Assembly (NCBI GenBank): GCA_964247055.1
Contig: OZ176050.1
Location: 10,478,001 to 10,542,000 of the forward strand
From: Paragordius varius
Lineage: Eukaryota; Nematomorpha
Direction of reading: 5' to 3'
Length of the DNA: 64,000 nucleotides
Shown: piece after piece, positions 34,801 through 46,794 of the stretch
Position numbering within the stretch: the stretch's first letter is position 1
Layout: each line of letters starts with the position of its first letter
Notes under the pieces: generated by a model
Seen by the model: only the letters and a program-made list of their open reading frames with translations
Databases searched by the model: none
Told to the model about the DNA's origin: nothing
Made by a program: the position numbers and the translations under genes

Positions 34801-37800
34801 AAAATTAATGGTTTAATGATGGGAAATATTAATACATTTGTAGTTTTTCCTCAATACCCATTAACTTTACTAATAATATTCGTTATTATTCAACGATATT
34901 TTACACATTCAATCAAACAAACTAATATAAACTCTAGGGCACTGTTTATATTACATAAATAATACAAACAAACCTTTTATTTGTACGGACTTGAACTGTA
35001 AGAATATCAGAGTGAAGTTTAAGGAAATCATTAATGTCAACTTTTTTGTTGTCGTATCCCTTCACGAAAAGCATTGATTTATTTCGGGAAACTAACAGGA
35101 CAAAAGTAAAAAAAGTTAAAAAGGTAATACATAAAATTAAAATTGCGATTAAAAAATTAATTTTAGATGAATGGTACCTGTTCGTTCCTTGATTTTTTGC
35201 AATAAAGCGGGTGACATGGTATGTTTACCAGCTAAATATATATAATAAAATAATTAAATCGCCCCATACAAAATAAACTTAAAGCCATATAATATTTTAA
35301 AATTATAAAATGATACATAACATAAAAATAAAGTTGTAAATATAATAACCTTTGTCCTGGGATTGTGATTGTTGTTCTGTTTTTTGTCCTTCAAAAAATT
35401 CTGAAGCAGGAGCTTTACCTTTCTGAGCAGCCTTTTTATCTTGGACGTGGGGTGTTGCGTTAGAATCTACTTTATTTTTTTTCGTTTTATTTCCTTCTTT
35501 AGTTTCGGTAGGTGCTGATTTCTGGTTTGGTGTTTCATCTTTTGCAATAGTTTATATAAATATTATAACTAAAAAATGTGCTTTTTAAAACGCATGAAAA
35601 AGAAGAAAAAATTTATTTAACTTTTTGATGATGATTTTTAAAATCATTAATAAAAAATCAGGTTTTATGGCTTTTTTTCAAATTTTTTTTAGATAATGTT
35701 ACCTTCACGTTTCCTTTTTTGTTGTGTTTGTTGAGGAGTTTTAGCATTAGGGATCTATAGATTATAAAATTAAAGATTTACTAATTATTGCAAATAATTT
35801 TTGTTGTATTAATATTATTTTTGTTTTTATGTGTGTATAAAAATACATTTGAGTTTTGCTATTGATGTTGACTTAAGGTACAGATTTTGTAATATAAAAA
35901 AACGTTTAAGATAGAATAATTTAAAACATCCATAAAAATTAATCATCGTTAATAGTCAAAAGTGTTTTAACTAAGTTAACATTCCTTAAATTATTATCAC
36001 CATTATACAAAAATGTCATACATATTAATTTAATAATAATTTAAAATTCAGAACAAAAGCTTTAATTTTAAAATTAACGAAAACGCCAAATGTTAATTAT
36101 AAAATATCATTTCTTTTTATTCAATATTATCTTATAAAATTTGGCACGTTAATATTTGTTTAACCAGTAAAAAATATAATTATTTGGGTAAACATGTTGC
36201 AGAACCTAAGATAAAAAAGTAAAATCTTATTTATTGAATAATAATACTCATAAATTTACGTTTTGATTCTTTTTGTCCGGGATTTGTTTTTGTTTCTTAT
36301 CGGCATCTAAACACAGATATAAAAGAAGTGTGTTAAATCCAAAAATGTGTATAAATATATCTGGAGTAGAATGCAATTTTTGATTTCAAAATCATGTGAT
36401 TTACGCAATTAACAAACCATTTTCATACGCCTTGTATACCAATCCTAAAATGTGGCTTATATCTTAATAATAACATGCACGTGCTTTTACGCGTGTTATA
36501 AAAATAAGATTGAAATAGCTATTAAAATGGTAAAAACCGACCTGTTATAAATTAATTATAAAGTTTGTGAGAATAAAATATCATCATAAAGGGTAGGACT
36601 CCGGTTCATAAAGATATTCTATTCATAATAATTATACTTCATGGTAACCTGAGGCGATATTTACGTAAAGTCCCTTGTGTACAACTAATGATTTTACACA
36701 TCATTAAAAACTGGCCTTTGCAGTTAGCGCATTTTTATAACGCAGCCAACACCACCCAAAGGTGGCAATAGGACTTATGAAATAAAGCAACTATATATAC
36801 AAAGGCATACGGATGTATTAAATTAAGCAAACTTTTCAGAAATAATTTAATACGGGAGTAGAAAAACTGAAAGGACATAATGACTGTTTTTCTTGTTTCC
36901 TTCGGAGTATAGAAAGCAATAATTATAGAGTTGTCGAGATCAAAATATGAAAATTAAAAACTTGTTAGATAACTTTTTAAAGTTACAATATTGAATTAAA
37001 ATATACCTTCAACTTTGGGTTGTTTTACGGACTTAAAAATGACATTATCTAACAACTAAAATTATTATCAGGCAATTTAAAGTTTTTGGAAAATCACGTT
37101 ATTGGTCTAAAATCTTAAAAATTACCCTCATAATATTAACTAAACAAGTTTCTTTTTTATATATTTATTTTACTCACAAACTTACCTAGAATAAATATAA
37201 AAAGAAGGATAACATATATTTGTATAAAAGGAAGTATCGATATCTCAATAGATGATGTCAGCTAAACTGAAATGGTTAAAATAAGTAAAATATATATTAA
37301 ATTATTGGTGGTCAGACAATTTCAGATTTAGAAAAAATGTTTATACAATGGCAACAACAGCTAACCAAATTTGGATTCAAAATAAATGAAAATAAAAGTA
37401 AAATTCTGATAACGGGCGAACCCCACAATAATAATTATATGCTCATGCGGAGTTTGCGGATTAAATGTTGGATTTGATTCTATTCTCTGCATGTAAAAAA
37501 TGGTGTCACAAAAAATGTACAAAATTACCGGCAAACTATCCGAACAGATAAATTTCAAATGCGAATCATGCGTGCAGCATTCACCTTCCCCATCAATTAA
37601 GCACATAGTCCTTAAAAACTAAAGCTTTGAAGTGGTAACCGAGTTTACCTATCTTGGCGACAAAATAACATCAGACTCATCAAACAATAGCGCAATAAAT
37701 GCAAGAATAAATCGTACTTGGGGAAAATATTATCAGCTAAAATACATACTAAAATAAAAGCACATATCCCTCAAAACAAAAGGCTTAATTAAAAAAAGCA

Positions 37801-40081
37801 AAAGATAAGTTTTGACATATGCCACAGAAACCATGGCATTGACACAAACTCAAGAGAAACGTTTCACCAGCGCGGAAAATCGCATACTATGCCTGATGTC
37901 AACGCAATCAAGATATCCGCAATCACATACAAATGGAGCCAATAGACAAATTCATTCAATTCAAAAGAATGAGGTACTACGATCACCTTGACCGTATGAA
38001 TCCTGACAATCCAATCAGGACCTCATTCCACCCGGGAACAATAAGCCCGGTGCCCACGTTTAACCTAGGCTAAAAAGATTCTGGATTTCCAACAACTCAA
38101 ACTGCTAAAAACAGACTGTATTGATAAAGAACTATTTCACAAAAAGCTGGATAGCTTATGGTGCACCATCAAAGCTTAATGTTAAACAACAACTTTTTTT
38201 AAAAAAAACAAATCTTGATGGAAAAATCAAGGATGTCCACAACAAATATTCGCGGGCCCTATTCGCAAAATATATGGAACTTGAATATTTTATTAGATTT
38301 AAAACATATGACTGTAAAAACTATTGTTAATTAACACTTCATTGCCAAAATTCGGGAAGAATTTAAAAAATTTGTTTTAAAAATATCATTTTAGTTAATT
38401 TTGTATTTGAACATTCTCACGGGTTGCAAAAACATTTTAGAAAGTTGGGTGTTGGGCATTGCAGTTATGGCAAAACTAATTAAAATACCTTAAAGTAAAT
38501 GGGGTACTTGGTTTAGGGAATATGAAAATTGATAACGTATTATGATAATTTTACTAATTATTAACAACTTAAATTTATATAACCACTTGCAATTGTGATT
38601 TTAGAGTTTAAATAACGCTATTATATACTATAAAATTAAAGGTAAATTATTATATACTATTATTAGTTTGTTGTTTTCCATTTTGGTGTTGTGGTTTTTT
38701 TGGCGGCTCGCCATTTTCTGTTTCGCTTTCATCATTGTCATCGTCATCATCTTCGTCAAAATCGAAATCGTCTGCTTCTTCGTCCTCATCGTCTTCCTCC
38801 AAATCACCTGATTCATCCTCCTCCTCATCATCATTATCAATTTCTTCTGTTATTGAACAATCAATGTATAAAAATAATTTTTTTTAAAAAACGAATCAAT
38901 AAGCGTAACGTCAATAATTTTAGTCATCGTATTATTAAAATTAATGTAAACTGTATGAAATAAATAAAAATTTTAATAGACTGTAGCTTATATGTGGATT
39001 TATTATTTATTCAAATCGTATCAAAATAACTTTCAGTAAAAGCATAAATCGTAAACTGAATCGATTTTTTTTTAAATGAATCATGAAAGGAAAAAAAATA
39101 CTATGGCGGAAAAATGCCCATTATTAAAAAATTTAAAACTTAAAAAAAAAATCGCTTTTTAAGCCTGATTTAGGATATAAAGCTTTTCTTCTTAATAGGA
39201 AATTTTTATTAATATATTAAAATAACTAAAAATTTAAGCATGGGCCGAAACTATTAAGTAACCAAAACATTTTATAAACTGCTAATACTGTTGTTAAAAA
39301 AATCAAGACACCTATTTAAACTTAAAATTTGGTGCTGTCTTTATCGATTATTTATTCCAAACATTTAATAACATCTAAGGCCCGAATTTCCGTTAGTTAA
39401 TAAAAATTATTGTTTACTAAACGATGTAAAATAATGGCAATTTTAAGGTACATCTTAAAATTATAAACCATCGTCGTCGTCATCTAAATCAAAATCATCT
39501 TCATCATCGTTGGAATCCTCTTGTTTTTTCTTAGTGCCATTCATAGCAGCTTTACTGTTACCCATTTCCTCTTCACTTTCTATAAAAATAAATAAAATAT
39601 TGAAATACAGTTAGGAAGAGAAACATTTTTCAGTAAAAGACAAAGATTTTCAAAAATTTAAAACCGGAATCGTGTCTCAAAAATTTATATTTTTTATTTT
39701 ATTGTAAAATATGTACCTATTTCGTCAAATTCTTCGGCTTCATCATCTAACAAAGATTCATCGTCAGAAAATTCTTCTTTCTTCTATAGTTTTACATATA
39801 ACCAAATGTAATACTTGAAATTTGTTTTTCTTCTGATTAAATTTATTTTTCTGATTATTAAATTTATTTTTTTGATTGCTTTGGTTCTTTTTAAAAGAAT
39901 TGTTAGAACTTTTATTAAAACCACCTTGCTTGCCATTAAAATGGGGAGATTTGTCAAATTTTTTAAACTTTTGAGCGGAATTGGATTGAGGCTTCATTTT
40001 CTTATTATTATTAAAGGGAGTAGATTTATGTCTGTTTTGAAAACTATTTGAGTGTTTGTTGACTGATTTCGGTGTTTTAAC
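31880..40081 (-). CDS. Nucleolin-like protein: two RRMs with acidic tracts on both sides; 5' end unresolved
   Basis: Sixteen exons join without a phase break: 39815-40081, 39717-39783, 39469-39579, 38658-38846, 36260-36306, 35703-35754, 35350-35538, 35178-35231, 34974-35091, 34429-34562, 33962-34094, 33467-33738, 33295-33351, 32925-33164, 32417-32491, 31880-31962; 695 residues plus at least one missing 5' exon. Order: Lys/Asn/Gln-rich basic part; acidic blocks (DDFDLDDDDDG, EEEDESGDLEEDDEDEEADD); KTP-type basic linker with KRKRE; RRM1 with RNP2-like MLFVKGY and RNP1-like AILKFATE; RRM2 with FTIYVHCF and YAFVKF; a Lys/Glu-rich stretch with SKKRKLD, a likely nuclear signal; and a final acidic tail EDEFDFA. 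The plan resembles nucleolin (rRNA processing, nucleolus), but there are two RRMs rather than four and no Gly/Arg-rich end. It could instead be another acidic nuclear RRM protein. Confidence 0.85.
37330..38320 (+). mobile_element. LINE fragment with zinc-finger-like insert, in nucleolin-like gene intron
   Basis: Plus-strand translation with stops and frame changes: WQQQLTKFGFKINENKSKIL (palm end), then CSCGVCGLNVGF with later Cys and CESCV (a zinc-finger-like module seen inside some CR1/Jockey-type LINEs), VVTEFTYLGDKITSD, ATETMALTQTQEKRFTSAE, and QFKRMRYYDHLDRMNPD. These are the standard C-terminal LINE motifs in order. It explains most of the 2.35-kb intron 36307-38657. Confidence 0.8.
39784..39814 (-). 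other. 31-nt intron in nucleolin-like gene
   Basis: GTATTA...TATAG stretch between NQKKNKFQ and KKEEFSDDES. Reading through gives hydrophobic residues then a stop; removal keeps phase 0 and the acidic exon, and every downstream exon then fits in phase. Confidence 0.75.
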
Positions 40082-41439
40082 CTATAATTATAAGGAAACT
40101 CAACCATTTTGAATTGAAGCTAAGGGAAGCGTGAATCAAACTGCAAATAGTGAAAACAACGTTTAATTTTTAAAATGAATTGAAAAATATTTCTGTCAAA
40201 AAAATATATAGAATATTTCAATTAACATATTATCAAGCAAAAAATATTAAAAGAATTTAACGAAAATTTGGTTTATAACTAAATAATTTATACTAAAATA
40301 AGATTAATTAAAATTTATCTCTACCGGCTTTATAATTATCCCATAAACAAAGGCTTAATATTTATATATTGATGTATATTTTAATTTTTTTAAGTTACTT
40401 TCATATTTACAATGAAGAGGCGTTAAATTTTTATATCATCTTTAGTAGCTCTAAAAAATCTAAAAGGTTTTTAATATTTATATTGGCTAAAATTTAGAAC
40501 TTCATAACCTTTCACTTTTTAGTCCTAGAATACATTTTGGGGTAATCTCCCAAAGTTCGTTTTTGAAAATAAACTACAGTTTTGGATATTTGAGTTAAAT
40601 TTTATTATTAAACACTGTTGTGTTAGATAAAAAAGCGCATATTTTACAATTTTATGACTTCTAGAGTCTAAAATTGGGACAGTTCCAAAACACAGTTTAA
40701 ACCAAAAGTATAAAATCAAAATATATCCTCTTTTTACTAGTAAAATGTGGCTTGTTTTTAAAGTTAACTATTTACATTTTTAACCGTAATATATATTTAA
40801 TTGCCTGATGCATTAACCATTTTAAATAATAGCGAGAAAAAAACTTTGAGATGTGGATTTTTTTATGATTTTACATTTTTTAATATTTTTTGTATAATGA
40901 GCCTATAAAACAAAAGAAAACATATTTGGCTTAATACCCTAAATATTTTATGATATTCTCTTTAATTTAAATTTGGACCGTTTCTTTCAGTAGTTTTTTA
41001 AAGTTATCAACTTAAATATAGTCTGAGATATTTACTACCTCAATTTATCAAAGTGTTGATAATTGGGGTAGACAGCCCCACTGTTTAAAATGAGATATTT
41101 TAAAAAAATATGGGATTTATTAAATCATTTCAAACATTTGATATAACAATCAAAATATAAATTATCAATTCATGTCTTGATATTTCATTTTATGGATAAA
41201 CTAAAAATTTAGATAAATGTGTGCACTATTTAAATAAATGCAAATTAAACTTTTTCTTCGATATTGGTGTTGACTGTGATTTTGAAACTATTACCTTTTG
41301 GGATAGTTTATTACCCAAAAGCGATTGAAGATTTTAATATATCTGAAAGTATTTAAGTTATTGTATCAATATGCTTTCTTTAGCTTTAAGGCGGAGGCTT
41401 AAAAATTTTAAATAAATAAAACTATAAAAATACTTATCT

Positions 41440-41560
41440 CCAACTTTCTCGCGGACATTTGTTTTCTTCTGATTTGATTATTCGCTATCACAATATGCAA
41501 ATAAATGTTCACTGAATGTTAAACCCAAGAAACTTTCCGGTTCCATATCGCCGACAATTT
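41440..41560 (-). CDS. Possible first exon, nucleoplasmin-like start (weak)
   Basis: A minus-strand ATG opens MEPESFLGLTFSEHLFAY, which recalls the start of the nucleoplasmin core in invertebrate proteins (SFxGVTL). It lies 1.4 kb upstream of the first resolved nucleolin-like exon. A second small candidate near 41045-41090 (GAVYPNYQHFDKL, between CAG and GTAGTA) is phase-compatible with neither side for certain. I could not join these to the gene. Confidence 0.2.
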
Positions 41561-44467
41561 TGCGTTTTTTCTATTTTAAATGAAACTGTTTGTTTCAATC
41601 GTGTTTTGGAGTTTTCCCAGTTCTGACCTCTAGTAGTACCTTAATATAAGCTTTTTTATCTACAGAAGATATTTTAATTTTTAACCAAAAAACTTTGAAA
41701 ACAATAATTTACTTATTTTAAGCTCTGGGTATATAATAACTGCAAAATCTAATCTTTTACAAACAAACTGGGTAATGTTTACGCTCCATAATTTTTTAAT
41801 AGTGTTCAATATCCGAGCGAATTGAAATTCGCATATCTTTAAAAGTAATTAAGGTATTGAGCCAGCTAAAAATACGTTTGCTTGGACTTTTAGGCGCATT
41901 ATAGAAATTTTTTTAAAAAAATTTTTGAAAAATGTTCATCTCTTTATCGCCGCTCTTTTTTTCTATAAATTTTTTTAAATCGCTAATAAACAGGTAAACA
42001 AATGTTATTGGAGATAAAATGTAAATAATTTTAAAAGCTGGCTACATATTACTAGCAAAACCTGATATATTGCTGATATTAATATCAGCAATTTGTTTCT
42101 ATCGTGTTTTAGAGCTGTCCCATTTTTAGCTAGAAGTCATAAAATGTATAAACTTTACTACATGAGACCAATGTTTGATAATTACATTTAAAACAAAATA
42201 ACTTTTAAAACAGTAATTTAATTACATAATTGAGCGCTGCGATATTAAAACCCAATATGTCAACTAGGACAAAAAATTAAAATGGTCGACATTTCAGATC
42301 TCTCATAATTTAAATAGACCTTTTTAAATAAAATAATCTTTATTATATTGGCTAAAAGACCGCATACTATATATAAGTGGAGATTTTTTCTAAAACGATT
42401 AATTAAATTTATACATCTATCCTAATAAAAATTTTATACATAAGCCAAAATATCTAAATAAAATTTAGTTTTGAAAAAAGTTCCATATAAAACTTCTTCA
42501 AGGCCATTTTTATTTTACAATATTTTTGCAAAATATGTGTTTATTTGATTTTAACGCCTAAATTAAAACTAATTTTATATTTGAATCACATCTAACGTTG
42601 ATATAAACAGAAAAGGTGCTTTATTTTGCATTTATTTATTTAGCTAATGCACACATTATGTTAACTAAATTTTCACCTAGAAGTTTATCTATAAAATAAG
42701 TATTATCAAGTTTTTTTAAATGAATCCTTTTTGATATTTCGGTGCATCAATATATCAGTGCAAACTTTAGCAATGGTTTTAATTAGTTCCATATTTTTGG
42801 AAATATTGGATTAAGCAAGTCTCGGATCCCCAAAGACATTAATATATATTGGAGGACTGAAATGGGTGTATTTTATCCAAGAAAGAACATAAATTTAAAT
42901 TGGCTTTCAATACTTTAAAAATAAAATTTAAAGTTGGCCTGGATCCAGTTATCCCGATTTGTATTAACGTTTTACGACAAGCAATTAAACAATTATTGTG
43001 GTTAACAAATAAATTACATCTTAAAAGAAATTTGATAGTTGTTGATTGAATTAGTTTCTTCCAATCGGGTTTTGGATCTATTCCAATTTCAGACACTCTA
43101 AGTTCAAATTTGAAATAAAAAAATTTTTCTTATACAGAAGAATTATGTTTGCTATTATTTGACCAAAACAGCATTTAAAATAGCTTATTTGCAAGTTTTA
43201 TCTCTCAATTACAAAACCAAAGTAAAAAGGAAATGAAGACATAAAGCCTTTAGATACACACTGTAGTTCATCATCTCGAGGCACATCTGTACACCAATAT
43301 AAGTTTTCAGAAAAAAACTAATAAAATATTAAATTATAAAATAATCGTTTTCTTTAAATATTATCCGGATCTTTTGTATTTTAACCATTTTAAGTATTGA
43401 AAGAAACTTTTCCACGCAAAATTATATATTTGCAGATCATGAAGATTACGACCGAATTGTTTGGTGCAATCATTTTTTTAAATAAAAATCCTCCTTAGTT
43501 TATACAAATACACTATTACCCCTTTGCTGAATTGTTATTTGGCATTTAATGAAATACTAACCAAGTATATTACTCATACTGTATATGAGAATACATCGTA
43601 ATAGACAGAATAACCACATAATCAATAGTTACAAAACAATATAGATTTTCTCCATTTATATAAGCTACTTTTGTTATAAGATCACCGGATAGGTACTCAT
43701 TACTTAATATTGTTATATATTTTATACAATACTTTATAAAATCAGCATAATATATATCCTAATTGAAAAAAAATATGTTAGAAATAATATGGTATTAGTA
43801 ATGATGTTTACGATTTAATAATAAAAATATGAACAATATACCATTTTTAGTCAAAATATATATACATTTTGCACACATTAGGCTTTTGGGCTTATTTTTA
43901 AGTTTTCGGCAAAAAACCACTAGGTATTTATACCATCACAAATTTTTAAATATCGATATAAATCGAGTGTTATAATTTAATGTTAGATAATATTATTAAA
44001 CTAGTCGACAAATTTGGACATTTTTGAGCACCCTTACTCAAAATTTTAAATTATGACTAATTTCAGTGTTCTAAAACCGAATCTGAAAAAAAATTTTGAT
44101 TCCCCCAATCAGAATTTTGAGATATTATAGGACTTTCAATTTTTCAAAAACAATGGACAATCCAAAGAAAATTAAATATAACATTATAATAAAATGTTAT
44201 TATATTATAAAATTAATATCATTTAATAAAGCGTTTTAAATTCTATCTTTTAAATATTACGGATATAAACGTCAAAATATAGTCTTTTAGGCCAATTTTA
44301 AACACGTACAACTTTATATTAAAAAATAACTAAAAGAGAAATTCTATGGTTAAAAAAAAATTAGGCTTTTAGATAGGCTATATTTATTTAAGTTTTCGAT
44401 ATTTTTGCTAGTACTTATTAGGGCTTTTCTCTTCGGTTGATTCTTACAATAATCCTCTTAGTTATAC

Positions 44468-44827
44468 CTAGTGGATATTATTTATTTTTAAAATGATTGG
44501 CTGCTTTATTATTTGAATATCAGATGAGTGTTGGGCAACCACTTTTATTACCTGGATTATGGATATCCTAACATAATTTCTAAAACTTGACTTGAACTTA
44601 TCTAATCTACTTATCCGATTACATGGGGAAATCTGTCCTCTATTCTGTGAATCGGTTAATTTGGTGTCAATTTTAGATTTGCTGAAGTTAATTACGTTAT
44701 AATGAAGGTCTCTTCTACCGGCCTTTATCACCTCATTATTGTATAACTTTGCCATATCTGGCATGATTCTAGGACTGCTTGGGGGATTTTTGCAGACAAG
44801 CCATCGGGATATCATACCACACACCAT
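44468..44827 (-). CDS. Unidentified 119-codon open frame
   Basis: The longest uninterrupted frame outside the named genes: starts MVCGMISRWLVCKNPPSSPR, rich in Ser, Lys and Ile, with no signal peptide or domain I recognise. It lies 220 bp downstream in gene sense of the unidentified gene ending at 45052 on the same strand. In a genome with this base content 119 codons without a stop is unusual, but codon use does not settle it. It may be a transposon fragment. Confidence 0.3.
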   Translation of the reverse strand: MVCGMISRWLVCKNPPSSPRIMPDMAKLYNNEVIKAGRRDLHYNVINFSKSKIDTKLTDSQNRGQISPCNRISRLDKFKSSFRNYVRISIIQVIKVVAQHSSDIQIIKQPIILKINNIH

Positions 44828-45051
44828 ATATTAGCCCTTTTCGATATTTAATATTTTTGATTTTTGGCTCTTAGCAATATATTTTACTTCTATATTAAAG
44901 TTTTGTATCCTCTTTTATTTATTACATAGATTTTTAATATATCCAATAAATTAATATTTATTTATTTATTTTATATTGTATATTTCTTTGTCAAATAACA
45001 AGCTTGCTCGATAAGTCGTATTTCTCGTTCAAAAGAGATAACAAACCTTCA

Positions 45052-46794
45052 TCAAGCAGCGATTTCGGGCAGTATATAAAGATCGATGACATTTTCTAAA
45101 GTTCTATTATATGGATCATCAATAACATTTTCTACAGAGTCTTCGTTAATAAAAAAATCTTCTGTGGTATCGTATACTGGGGCTGGTATATTTGGATTCG
45201 TTCTAAAATTATAATAAAAACCTGGTTTTGGAATACCACTTGTATTGAATTGATTTACTCGTTTAAATATTTAAATATATGTACACAAGGAATAATTGTT
45301 TTATTAAATTTAAAAAAAATTTAAAATTAAATTTTACAAAAATCCTATTGGCGGCCTCAAATTTTTTTGTTTTGGCTTTTCCATGCCATTAAGTAACAGA
45401 AAATGCAAAAAAATGGGGTGGTTCAAAACCTTGTTGAGCAGTGTTAGTAGAAAAACACAGATTTTTTACTTTTCAATGTACAGTTGGATTAGCTGATAGT
45501 ATTGGAGAGAAGAAATTTCTTTAAACTCAGTTAAGAAATGTGTATACTTTTGTTTTAATATCAGTTATCAAATAATCTACTACTGACAATGTTTACAAAA
45601 TCCAAAGGTCTCTCAAAATACTTATTTATAATAGATAGTGTATATAAAATAGAATCAAATTTTGTTAAATTAATGATTTTTGGTACCAACGATATAAAAT
45701 TTTTTATAATTTGATTCAAAAAATCCTAAATATCATATATTTTTGATATATAAGGGTTTATTTTTTATAGATTATGCTTTACCAAAACAACGCATATTAA
45801 GCTTTGTATCGGTCTTGGTAAAGTCTTTGATGCTAGAATCTGCATTTATCCGGATGATTTGCTGCATAAACCCTTGTTTTCCAATTATAATTGGATCTTT
45901 CTCAGCTATAGTAAGAATATTTAATTATACTTTTATAAATATAATATTACAGATTAAGTAGTGGGCCTATTTGAATCCGCTAAAATTAGCAAAAAAATAT
46001 TCAAATAAAATATATTTAAATTTTTATATTTGATATATTATATACAAAAATGGAGTTTAATAGAAATGATAAAAAATTTGTTTTAAGCAAATTATCCCCA
46101 TTTGTTAATCCATAGTTGAATAGGTTTTTTAGTTAAAATATTGATTAAATTTATCGCGTGTCGTCTCATGCGTAAACCACTTCAAATGCGTTTAAAAAGA
46201 AAGATATGGATAAATTTTTTTCATATTCCATCCTCATGTAATATTAATTGCTTTATACGTTATGTGAAGACATTTGTGACATGATAATTAATAAAGAACG
46301 GCCCCCTGGATAGATAATTTCCCAAATAATAACAACGAATGGATTGAAGATTTGATTAATATTATTGGTCCTTATCAATTCTCCGTCCATTATTTTTTGT
46401 TGTTAGAGAATGATGAGGTTTTTGCTTTTTTGCCCAAAAACACCCAATTTCTCATATTATTCAAAATGTGACAGATAGATTGATAAGTACCCAAAATACA
46501 ATTAAATTACATCTGAGATTTAAGTTAATAAATTAACTTTTTTAAACTTTATATTTTTGAAGATTTAAACGGTGTAAATCCAAAAATAGAATATTAATAT
46601 ATAATAACAAAGTTTTTAAAGGAATATCTCGCTCATTGAATGTCTGTTTTGGATATATCATTTTTCATTCATTATCATGTTTAAGTCTATTTTGATGTTT
46701 ATTAACTATCATGGATACCAAAAAAGACTGTTTTTTTGGTTAGCATGTATACGTAGAGGTTAATTTTATCAATTTTATCCAGTTGTTTCATCCT
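45052..46794 (-). CDS. Unidentified gene, three 3' exons in phase
   Basis: Exons 46719-46794 (MKQLDKIDKINLYVYMLTKK), 45783-45905 (EKDPIIIGKQGFMQQIIRIN, ending KLNMRCF) and 45052-45257 (NQFNTSGIPKPGFYYNFRTN, NVIDDPYNRTLENVIDLY, stop) join with phases 1 and 1 and good GT/AG sites. Together about 134 residues of sensible, hydrophilic protein, acidic toward the end, with one potential N-glycosylation site (NRT). I recognise no family. A minus-strand frame starting at 47320 has a signal-peptide-like start (MNVLCFHAWFLYTIISVYIT) and two cysteines and could be its first exon, but no junction was found. Confidence 0.55.

Larger units (their letters stand above)
40082..45051. other. Long stretch with decayed repeats and one unexplained frame
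   Basis: Besides the weak exon candidates above, several degenerate repeated passages occur (related words at 40560-40700, 41600-41690 and 42100-42180). A minus-strand segment at 42839-43096 resembles, at protein level, the plus-strand segment at 48486-48680 (ITGSRPTLNFIFKVLKANLN versus VTAGPAPTFLSKVSNNFKIG), which points to an unnamed repeat family. No other gene was supported. Confidence 0.5.

Noticed and set aside
37361-37606. 81-codon minus-strand frame
   Set aside because: Shadow of the LINE zinc-finger-like segment on the plus strand.
38691-38963. His/Arg/Leu-rich plus-strand frame
   Set aside because: Antisense of an acidic exon of the nucleolin-like gene.
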